From: Sulfuritalea sp.
GTDB taxonomy: Bacteria > Pseudomonadota > Gammaproteobacteria > Burkholderiales > Rhodocyclaceae
Length of the DNA stretch: 37,167 bases
NCBI GenBank assembly: GCA_030696505.1
Contig: JAUYSD010000331.1
Coordinates: 1-37,167 of the forward strand
Direction: 5' to 3'
The position numbers were made by a program, and so were the translations under genes. The stretch's first letter is position 1. Each line of letters opens with the position of its first letter. Positions 17,239 through 25,014 of the stretch are shown here, in pieces. Below the pieces are notes generated by a model. It was given only the letters and a program-made list of their open reading frames with translations. It was not told where the DNA came from and ran no database searches.

Positions 17239-18757
17239 GGTTGATCTCCTCGAGTGTGGATTGCCCCTGTCGAACCAGTTCCAGTGCGGCCTCCCGCAAG
17301 GAGCACATGCCGTCGCGTGCGGCGGATTCGCGCAGCTGGCGGGTCGGCGCACCGGCGACGATGGCTTCGCGCATATCGTCGGTCAGGCGCAGCAGCTCGG
17401 CAATCGCGCGCCGCCCCTTGTATCCGGTACCGCGACATTGCGCGCAGCCGCAGCCGCGGCGGAACGAAAACGTCGGGCGACTTTCCGTGGCGATGCCGGA
17501 TTCCGCCAGCAATTCGTCCGCGGGATGGTCTTCAACACTGCAGTTCGTGCAATTGATCCGCACCAGCCGCTGCGCCAGGATGCCGTTAATCGCCGAGACG
17601 AAGCTGTGCGCCGGTACGCCCATATGGAGAAAGCGGCTGATGACGTCGAAGACGTTGTTGGCGTGCACCGTGGTCAGCACCAAATGCCCCGTCAGCGCTG
17701 ATTGCACGGCGATTTCGGCCGTCTCCGAATCGCGGATTTCGCCGACCATGATCTTGTCCGGGTCGTGGCGAAGAATTGAGCGCAGTCCGCGGGCGAAGGT
17801 CAGCCCCTTCTTTTCGTTGACCGGAATCTGGAGGACATTGGGCAATTGGTATTCGACCGGATCCTCGATAGTCACAATCTTGTCACGGCCGTCGTTGATC
17901 TCGCTGATGACGGCATACAGTGTTGTGGTCTTGCCACTGCCGGTCGGACCCGTGACCAACAGCATGCCGTAGGGCTCGCGGGCCAGCCGGCGCACCCGTC
18001 GGATCGTGTCTTGCTCGAAGCCGAGCGACTCCAGGGTCAGGCTGCTCAGCTGGTCGGTCAGGGCGTGCTTGTCGAGAATGCGCAGGACGGCATCCTCGCC
18101 GTAAATGCTCGGCATGATCGACACGCGGAAATCGACATCGCGACCATCGATCGATACCTTGAAGCGCCCATCCTGCGGCACCCGCCGTTCGGCGATGTCG
18201 AGCTCGGCCATGACCTTGATGCGCGAGATCACGTGTTCGGCGGTCTGGACGCTGCGTCGCTCTGCAATGCGCGAGAGGACGCCGTCGAGACGATACTTGA
18301 CGCGTAATCCGTCGGCGGTCGTTTCGAGATGAATATCGCTGGCGCCGGCGCGGTAGGCGTCGTACAGGGTCGAATTCGCCAGGCGAACAATCGGGCTGGC
18401 GTCGGCGTGAATCGTATCGAGCTGAAGCGACTCGATCGAATCGTCAGTGGCGTCAGTAGCGCCATCTTCCGCATCAATGGCATCCATTGCGCGCACATCA
18501 TCGGAATGGCTTGCAAGGACAGCAGAGATATCGCCTCGCTGCGCAAAGCACAGCGAAAATGGCTCTGCGAGCCGAGCGCCGGCCCAGGGCAGGAAATCGG
18601 CAGCCGCTTCGCAGTCGATGGCCAGCAGCAAGCGGCCGTCCTCGCTGCGCAGCGGAAGGCAGGCACGTTGCGCAGCTTCGCCATAGGGAAGGACATCGAA
18701 CGCAGGTGTGAGGGCGTGGAGATGATCGATGCCCAACACGGAGATGGCGGCGTTCAT
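17219..18757 (-). CDS. gspE: GspE-type secretion/assembly ATPase
   Basis: The 512-aa ATPase has a short N-terminal domain, then the PulE core. Visible motifs are SDIHLE, Walker A GPTGSGKTTTLYAV, Walker B ILRHDPDKIMVGEIRDSETAEIA, the His box LTTVHANNVFDVI and the zinc-binding C-x2-C pairs (INCTNC and CGCAQC). It drives pseudopilus growth. ATG 18757 (MNAAISVLG) overlaps the gspF end by four bases. The frame is open upstream through gspF, but that part is a shadow. PilB/MshE-like naming is possible. Confidence 0.93.
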   Translation of the reverse strand: MNAAISVLGIDHLHALTPAFDVLPYGEAAQRACLPLRSEDGRLLLAIDCEAAADFLPWAGARLAEPFSLCFAQRGDISAVLASHSDDVRAMDAIDAEDGATDATDDSIESLQLDTIHADASPIVRLANSTLYDAYRAGASDIHLETTADGLRVKYRLDGVLSRIAERRSVQTAEHVISRIKVMAELDIAERRVPQDGRFKVSIDGRDVDFRVSIMPSIYGEDAVLRILDKHALTDQLSSLTLESLGFEQDTIRRVRRLAREPYGMLLVTGPTGSGKTTTLYAVISEINDGRDKIVTIEDPVEYQLPNVLQIPVNEKKGLTFARGLRSILRHDPDKIMVGEIRDSETAEIAVQSALTGHLVLTTVHANNVFDVISRFLHMGVPAHSFVSAINGILAQRLVRINCTNCSVEDHPADELLAESGIATESRPTFSFRRGCGCAQCRGTGYKGRRAIAELLRLTDDMREAIVAGAPTRQLRESAARDGMCSLREAALELVRQGQSTLEEINRVTFVA

Positions 18758-19956
18758 TGCAGGCTGCCCGCCAGTTCGAAAATCGGCAGGTACAGGAGCA
18801 CGACTATCAAGGCGATGAAGAGACCGATGCCCAGCATCAGCAGCGGTTCGAACAGCTTGACGAACCGCTCTATCCAACGCGAGGTGTCGGCATCGAGAAA
18901 GTCGGCGATGCGAATCATTTTTTCGCCGATGTCGCCGGACTTCTCGCCAATCTTGAGCAGGTCGCTGGCGACCGCGGGTGCCAGTCCGCTTTCTTCGAGG
19001 GCTGTCGATAAGGTCGATCCGGCGCGGATCCGGGTAATCGCAGTCTCCATTGCGCTGCGACGTTCCTCGTTGAGCAGGACGCGAGCCAGTTCGAGCGCAC
19101 CAACAATAGAAATGCCGCTCTGCACTAGCGTGCCGAGTGTCCGGTAGAAGCGGGCCAGAACGAATGCTTGATAGTGGTTCCGCAGCGCCGAGCGGGACGT
19201 GAGGTTGCGCCACAGGCGCCTTGCACCGTCCTGCTTCCTGAATATCCAGGCAGCAAGAACTGACAAGAAGATGAATCCAATCGCGAGTGCGGCGCCATAA
19301 TCCTGCACCAGCGTCCCCCATTGCATCAGCAGCTTCGACATCCAGGGCAGGTCGCGACCAAAGTCTTCGTAGATTCGGCTGAAACGGGGGACCACGTAGG
19401 TCATCAGAAAGGCGATGACGAGGCCACCGACTCCGAGCAGCAAAGCCGGATAAATGGCGGCAGACTTCACACGTTCGCGCACGACATCCATCTGTTCGCG
19501 GTACACGATGAAACGGCGCAGGGCTTCGGAAAGGCCGCCAGTGCGCTCACTGGCCGAAATCAACGCTACATAGAGCGGTGGAAATATCTCCGCCTTCGTG
19601 CTTACGGCCATGGAGAATGGCTTGCCTTCGCGCAGTTCGCGGATCAAGACATCGATTACGGCACGGCGTCCCGGTATCTGTTCCTTGCGTGCCAAAGCAC
19701 CGAGCGCTTCGATGATCGACAGACCGGCATCAAGCAATGATCGCAATTCGTGGCTGAACAACAGGACATTGAAGCTCGCTTGTTGTCTCAGCGACACGGC
19801 GTGGTGCCACTGCTGCCGGATCGAGATGACGTCCATGCCATCGGCCGACAACCGGGCGCGGGCTTCCTCTGCATTCGGGGCTTCCAGCGAGCACAGCACA
19901 ATGCCGTCGCGGGGATGAAGTGCCTTGACCTCGAAGTGCACGGAATGCGCTACCAA
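18754..19956 (-). CDS. gspF: GspF-type inner-membrane platform protein
   Basis: The 400-aa protein has two T2SSF repeats, each preceded by a helical bundle, and three membrane segments (~168-190, ~220-240, ~370-392). Typical stretches are LLFSHELRSLLDAGLSIIEALGAL and SGISIVGALELARVLL. It is the polytopic platform partner of the ATPase. It overlaps gspG by seven bases and gspE by four. Confidence 0.93.
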   Translation of the reverse strand: MVAHSVHFEVKALHPRDGIVLCSLEAPNAEEARARLSADGMDVISIRQQWHHAVSLRQQASFNVLLFSHELRSLLDAGLSIIEALGALARKEQIPGRRAVIDVLIRELREGKPFSMAVSTKAEIFPPLYVALISASERTGGLSEALRRFIVYREQMDVVRERVKSAAIYPALLLGVGGLVIAFLMTYVVPRFSRIYEDFGRDLPWMSKLLMQWGTLVQDYGAALAIGFIFLSVLAAWIFRKQDGARRLWRNLTSRSALRNHYQAFVLARFYRTLGTLVQSGISIVGALELARVLLNEERRSAMETAITRIRAGSTLSTALEESGLAPAVASDLLKIGEKSGDIGEKMIRIADFLDADTSRWIERFVKLFEPLLMLGIGLFIALIVVLLYLPIFELAGSLQ

Positions 19957-20387
19957 TTGGTGATGTCGGCGTCTTCGCCGCTACCGCCCGAACGCCCGTC
20001 GCGGCCGAGCGAGGAAAGGTCGTACTCGCCATGCTCGCCCGGGTTCTTGTAAATGTAGGACTTGCCCCACGGATCGAGCGGCACGTCCTTCTTGAGGTAG
20101 GGGCCAGCCCAGCGCGAGGTGCCTGCCGGCTTTGCATTCAATGCGCTGAGGCCTTGTTCGGTGGTGGGATAGCGGCCGACATCCAGACGATATTGATCGA
20201 GGGCCTTGTCCAGTGCATCGATCTGCGCGCGCGCCGCCTTGACTTCGGCCTTGCCGAGTTGGCCGAAGTATTTCGGGCCGACGTAGCCGGCCAGCAAGCC
20301 GATGATGGCGACGACGACCAGCAATTCAAGCAAAGTGAATCCGCTGAATTCCCCGAACGGTATCCGCGAGCGTGTCGTGCGACGCAT
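19950..20387 (-). CDS. gspG: GspG major pseudopilin
   Basis: The 145-aa protein has leader MRRTTRSRIPFGEFSG, then FTLLELLVVVAIIGLLAG with Glu5. The body has the GspG marks RYPTTEQGLSAL, GPYLKKDVPLDPWGKSYIY and the calcium-loop region GEYDLSSLGRDG. ATG 20387 has a strong GGAGG ribosome site upstream. The frame extends to 20630, but that addition has no signal features. It is the first gene of the minus-strand operon, so its promoter should lie just above 20388. Confidence 0.95.
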   Translation of the reverse strand: MRRTTRSRIPFGEFSGFTLLELLVVVAIIGLLAGYVGPKYFGQLGKAEVKAARAQIDALDKALDQYRLDVGRYPTTEQGLSALNAKPAGTSRWAGPYLKKDVPLDPWGKSYIYKNPGEHGEYDLSSLGRDGRSGGSGEDADITNW

Positions 20388-20746
20388 TGTTGTGAGTTCC
20401 TCCCCGACGCGGATTCTATACGCTGCATGAGGGGCAGGGCAGTGCCCATGCGCAACTCGGCTACCAAGGGGATGCCACGCCACTGGGAATTCTGCTCGCA
20501 GCGGATTTTGCGAGGTTTCGCTGCGCCGCACCAACAAGGACTTCGACGTAATCGCTCGACGCAGATGCTTAGGAAACAACCAGCATATTTGTTTCTGCCG
20601 CTGCGTAAGTATTCTGCCCGCAGAATGCATAGGGAGGTTCCTGGCACGCCAGAGAAGTCTCGAATCAATCGAATCGACGTAGATCGATCGCTAAAGACAT
20701 TCGTATTTCATCGAATAATGATATATGCAAGCGGGCTACAAAAACA
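20388..20746. other. Divergent intergenic region, secretion operon / RHS
   Basis: I see no gene here. GC content falls clearly past ~20560. On the minus strand a weak -10-like TATAGA near 20408-20413 could serve gspG, but no good -35 goes with it. Short AT-rich repeats (AATCGAATCGAC-like) occur around 20660-20690. Confidence 0.4.
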
Positions 20747-20775
20747 TTGACATAATTGACTGCAATACAGATACT
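20747..20775 (+). promoter_or_regulatory. Candidate sigma-70 promoter of RHS locus
   Basis: TTGACA at 20747-20752 is perfect. It is followed by a 17-base spacer and GATACT at 20770-20775 (4 of 6 to TATAAT). It lies ~290 bases before the likely RHS start and within AT-rich sequence. This implies a long untranslated leader. Confidence 0.5.
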
Positions 20776-20950
20776 CGTCCTCCATAAAGGGAAGTGGGTC
20801 ATTTTGAAGTACGTACGAATCAGAAGAGTCCATCAAAAGATCACGGGTTCCTGTCAAAAACTAATTGAGGTTGGCTGTTCCAAGTTATAGGTCTCGGGGC
20901 GCGCAACGCTTTCTGTTTTGAAGAGCCACTTAAGTAGCTGTGTGAGATGA

Positions 20951-20986
20951 ATCGGGGCTGTCTTTGAGGCAGCACCGATTTTATAA
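20951..20986 (+). terminator. Leader hairpin with T-rich tail before RHS gene
   Basis: ATCGGGGCTGTC and GGCAGCACCGAT can pair around TTTGA (one mismatch plus one G-T pair), followed by TTTATAAAA. This looks like an intrinsic terminator placed in the RHS leader, between the candidate promoter and the start codon. Attenuation is an inference. Confidence 0.45.
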
Positions 20987-21063
20987 AACAGTAAGTCATG
21001 GCTTGGCTATTGGCATGTTCCATCAGTGGTTTTCGTCCTGGTTTTTGGTCGGGGAGATTATTT

Positions 21064-24000
21064 TTGTCTAATTCGCTACGCTCACTGGTAACGGTGCTGC
21101 TGCTCGCGGTGGGCTTTGGTCCGTTTCTCGCACAGGCTGAATCGGTCCCGGCGGATTTAGCGTTCGGGCAGCAGGGATACCGGATCAATCAAAACCCGGC
21201 GTATGGGTGGTGGCGAACGTATCAGGAGGCAATGGTGGCGCTTTGTCCAGGTGGTACGACGATTTACAATGCGTCGGGTCTGCCGTTGAATATTGAATTC
21301 ATTTGCAATGCCTCTGGTGGTCATGGACTATTGTCGCAGTCCTGCTCCAATGCGTCCGGTGGTTGGTTCACGGGAGGCGCTCCTTGCGCACCAACGGGTG
21401 GGTATTCCTGTCCAGCCGGCCAAAACTGGACCCTCTCCGGTACGCAATGCGCCCGTCCCGACTGCACGCAATACCAGACACGGGACGCATCGACCGGCAT
21501 ATGTCGGATCACTTCCTGCCCTGCCGATAGCGAATTCGTTGATGGAGTCTGCCTAAAAAAATGCTTGCCTGATGAGTTCGGTATTCCTGGCGCCTGCAAT
21601 GTTAGTCTCGCCCCCAAACAAGTCGGTCCGCCAGAGAAGGATGCGCTGACCTGTCCTAAAACCAAACTCGCACTGCCCGCCACTGGCCTCCCCATCACCC
21701 TGGGCACCGGCAACAAATACCTTCCCGAGTCAGACTACGTCGGCAGCGGCATCTCCTCATTGACTCTGGTTCGCACGTACAACAGCGCCCCCTCGAACCG
21801 GGCGAAGTACGACCTGGCGAACCAGTGGTCGCTCGGAATCCAGCGCGGCCTCAGCCTCGACTCCACGAGTGATCTCACGATAGCGGTGGCCGTCCGACCC
21901 GACGGCAAGGCGCTGCGCTTCACCCTGAGCGGCAGTGTGTGGATCGCGGACGCCGACATTGTCGACCGCCTGACCCAACTCAAGACCGGCGCCACGATCA
22001 CCGGCTGGCGCTACTGGAACGCTGCCAACAACGCCCAGGAAGACTACGACGCCAGCGGACTGCTGCTGCGCATCACCGCCGCCAACGGCCTCGTCCAGCA
22101 ATTCTCCTATAGCGACGGCAATGGCGGCCTCCAGTACGCCACCACCGCCCACGTGAACGGCTACCAGGCCCCGACCTGCACCCGACCCGCCGGCTTCTCC
22201 GTTCCGACGACTGCCGGTGTTCTGATGTGCGTCAGCGACGGCCAAGGCCGCCAGCTCAACCTCAGCTACGACGCATCGAATCGCCTCGACCGCTTCGCTG
22301 ACCCCCTGGGCCAGATCACCCAGTACGCGTTCAACGCCAACAACAACCTCGCCAGCGTCACCTACCCGGACGGCAAGACCCGGACCTACCACTACGAAGA
22401 CGCCACCTACAAGAACGCGCTCACCGGCATCACCGACGAGAACGGCGCAAGACACGCCACCTACGGCTACGACAGTCAAGGCCGGGCCACCACCGAGCAC
22501 CTCGCCGGCGGCGCCCTGGCCACCACGCTCGCCTTCGGCACCAACAACACGACGGTGACCGACGCCCGCGGCACCGCGCGGACCTACAACTTCCAGACCA
22601 TCCTCGGCGTCACCAAGAGCACCGGCGCCAACCAGCCCGGCGGCAGCGGTTGCGGCCCGGCATCCAGCGCCCTGAGCTACGACGCCAACGGCAACATCGC
22701 AACCCGCACCGACTTCAACGGCACCGTCACGACGTATGCCTACGACCTCGCACGGAACCTCGAAACCCAGAGGATCGACGCCAGCGGCAGCCCCGAAGCC
22801 CGCACCCTCAGCAACCAATGGCACAGCACCTGGCGCCTGCCCGTCAAGATTGCCGAACCCCTGAAGCTCACCATCCTCATCTACAACGGAGACAGCACCA
22901 ACGGCTCGACCATCACCTGCGCCCCGGCGACCGCGACGGTCCCCGGCCCCACGGGAAGCAGCACCGTCCCCCTCAGCGCCCTGTGCCAGAAGATCGACCA
23001 AGCCACCACGGATGCCAACGGCAGCCAGGGTCTCAATGCCACGCCCAGTGGCAGCCCGCGGACCTGGGCCTGGACCTACGACAGCTACGGCCAGATCCTC
23101 ACCGCCGACGGCCCCAGAACCGATGTGAGTGATGTCACCACCTATACCTACTACCCAGCCACCGATCCCGACCTCGGCAAACGCGGCAACCTCACCACCA
23201 TCACCAACGCCCTGGGCCACATCACGCGGATCAGCGCCTACGACGCCAACGGCCGGCCGCTCACCATCCTCGACCCCAATGGACTCACCACCACGCTGAG
23301 TTACGACCCCCGCGGCCGGCTCACCGGCAAGACCGTCGGCACCGAGACCACCACCTACCAGTACGACGGCGTCGGTCAACTCATCCGACTGACCCTGCCC
23401 AACGGTGCCACACTGAGCTACACCTACGACGCCGCCCATCGCCTCACCGGGATCAGCGACGGCCTGGGCAACACGATCAGCTACACGCTCGATGCCCTGG
23501 GCAACCGCATCAAGGAAGACGTCAAAGACCCCAACAATCAACTCAGCCGTACCAAGAGCCGCGCCTTCGACGCCCTCAACCGGCTCTACCAGGACATCGG
23601 CGCGCAGAACCAGACCACCACCTACGCCTACGACCCCAACGGCAACCTGACCGGCATCCTCGATCCGCTGAACCGGCTCACCGGCAACACCTACGATGCC
23701 CTGAACCGGCTCATCCGCATCACCGACCCCGCCAACGGCCAGACCATGCTCGCCTACAACGGCCAGGACCGCACGATCGCCGTCACCGACCCACGCAACC
23801 TCGTCACCCGCTACACCGTGGATGGCCTGGGCAACCTCACCGGACAGACCAGTCCCGACACCGGCAGCACCCAGATCGACGTCGATGCCGCCGGCAACCC
23901 GGTGCGCCGCACCGACGCCAAGGGCCAGACCACCATCACCCAGTACGACGCGCTCAACCGGCCCACGCAGATCAGCTACGCCGACGGACGCCAGGAACGC

Positions 24001-25014
24001 TTCACCTGGGATCAGCCCAGCGGCGCCGGCGGCGGGGGCAGTGGCGGCAGCAGCGGAGGAGGGGGCAGTGGTGGTAACGGCGCCCTGGGTCGCCTCATCC
24101 AGATCGACGAACTGCAGAACACCGCACTCATCGCCAGCACCCAGTACGGCTACGACCCCCAGGGCCGGGTGATCAGTGAAACTCGCACTGAGCCCCGGAC
24201 CGAAGGCACGCTGACGCTCGCCACCGGCTACACCTGGAGCAACGGCGATCTCATCGGTCTCACCTATCCCTCCGGCAAGCAGCTCGCCTATGGCCGCGAC
24301 AGCCAGGGTAGGGTCACCCAGATCACCCTCACCGACAACGGCGTGACCCGGACCGTCCTCAACCAGGTCCAGTACCACCCCTTCGGCGGCATCAAGAGCT
24401 ATGTCACGGGAGCGGGGCAGACCATCACGCGCAACCAGGATCTCGATGGACGCATCAACGCCTATAGCCTGGGCACCGGCCTGTGGCAAATCGGCTACGA
24501 CGATGCGGGGCGCATCGGCTACCAGACCGACACCACCAATGCCGCCAACACTGCCAGCTACGGCTACGACAGCCTGGACCGGCTGACCGGCACGGTCCTG
24601 CCCACCACGAACCTGGGCTACGGCTATGACGCCACCGGCAACCGGACCAATCAGAGCGTGGGCGGGGCGACTTACAGCTACCAGATCAGCCCCACCAGCA
24701 ACCGCCTCACCGGCATCAACACGGCCCCGCCCAAGAGCTACGCCTACGATGCCAACGGCAGCGTCATCGGCGACGGACAGAACAGCTTCGGCTATGACGC
24801 CCGGGGGCGTATGACCCAGGCCGTGACCGCCGCGGGCAATACCCAGTACCGGCTCGATGCCCTGGGCCGCCGGATCGCCAAGACCAACAGCACGGAAGAC
24901 ACCCGTTTCGTCTATGACCGCGCCGGCCACCTGATCAGCGAGACCGATGCCGCGGGCCGACCCAAACGGGAATACCTCTGGCTCGGTGATCTGCCGGTGG
25001 GAGTGCTGCAATGA
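21064..25014 (+). CDS. RHS/YD-repeat shell protein lacking the RHS core (split RHS, part A)
   Basis: The protein has ~1316 aa from TTG 21064. This start has GGGGAG at seven bases and gives a clean signal peptide (SLRSLVTVLLLAVGFGPFLAQA). ATG 20998 adds 22 residues and has no clear ribosome site. Counting from 20998, residues ~70-225 are Cys-rich (13 Cys) and ~235-320 match the RHS N-terminal (DUF6531-like) domain. From ~400 to ~1330 there are many YD repeats (YDANGN, YDALNRL, YDPQGR). A Gly/Ser linker lies at ~1009-1028. It ends at REYLWLGDLPVGVLQ, exactly where other RHS proteins continue into the DHLGTPR core. That core is in the next gene, whose ATG overlaps this stop. Confidence 0.88.
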   Translation: MSNSLRSLVTVLLLAVGFGPFLAQAESVPADLAFGQQGYRINQNPAYGWWRTYQEAMVALCPGGTTIYNASGLPLNIEFICNASGGHGLLSQSCSNASGGWFTGGAPCAPTGGYSCPAGQNWTLSGTQCARPDCTQYQTRDASTGICRITSCPADSEFVDGVCLKKCLPDEFGIPGACNVSLAPKQVGPPEKDALTCPKTKLALPATGLPITLGTGNKYLPESDYVGSGISSLTLVRTYNSAPSNRAKYDLANQWSLGIQRGLSLDSTSDLTIAVAVRPDGKALRFTLSGSVWIADADIVDRLTQLKTGATITGWRYWNAANNAQEDYDASGLLLRITAANGLVQQFSYSDGNGGLQYATTAHVNGYQAPTCTRPAGFSVPTTAGVLMCVSDGQGRQLNLSYDASNRLDRFADPLGQITQYAFNANNNLASVTYPDGKTRTYHYEDATYKNALTGITDENGARHATYGYDSQGRATTEHLAGGALATTLAFGTNNTTVTDARGTARTYNFQTILGVTKSTGANQPGGSGCGPASSALSYDANGNIATRTDFNGTVTTYAYDLARNLETQRIDASGSPEARTLSNQWHSTWRLPVKIAEPLKLTILIYNGDSTNGSTITCAPATATVPGPTGSSTVPLSALCQKIDQATTDANGSQGLNATPSGSPRTWAWTYDSYGQILTADGPRTDVSDVTTYTYYPATDPDLGKRGNLTTITNALGHITRISAYDANGRPLTILDPNGLTTTLSYDPRGRLTGKTVGTETTTYQYDGVGQLIRLTLPNGATLSYTYDAAHRLTGISDGLGNTISYTLDALGNRIKEDVKDPNNQLSRTKSRAFDALNRLYQDIGAQNQTTTYAYDPNGNLTGILDPLNRLTGNTYDALNRLIRITDPANGQTMLAYNGQDRTIAVTDPRNLVTRYTVDGLGNLTGQTSPDTGSTQIDVDAAGNPVRRTDAKGQTTITQYDALNRPTQISYADGRQERFTWDQPSGAGGGGSGGSSGGGGSGGNGALGRLIQIDELQNTALIASTQYGYDPQGRVISETRTEPRTEGTLTLATGYTWSNGDLIGLTYPSGKQLAYGRDSQGRVTQITLTDNGVTRTVLNQVQYHPFGGIKSYVTGAGQTITRNQDLDGRINAYSLGTGLWQIGYDDAGRIGYQTDTTNAANTASYGYDSLDRLTGTVLPTTNLGYGYDATGNRTNQSVGGATYSYQISPTSNRLTGINTAPPKSYAYDANGSVIGDGQNSFGYDARGRMTQAVTAAGNTQYRLDALGRRIAKTNSTEDTRFVYDRAGHLISETDAAGRPKREYLWLGDLPVGVLQ

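Noticed and set aside
20804-20890. 28-codon leader peptide starting with TTG in the RHS leader
   Set aside because: There is no good ribosome site at a suitable distance, the start codon is weak and there is no tell-tale codon run. Not distinguishable from chance.
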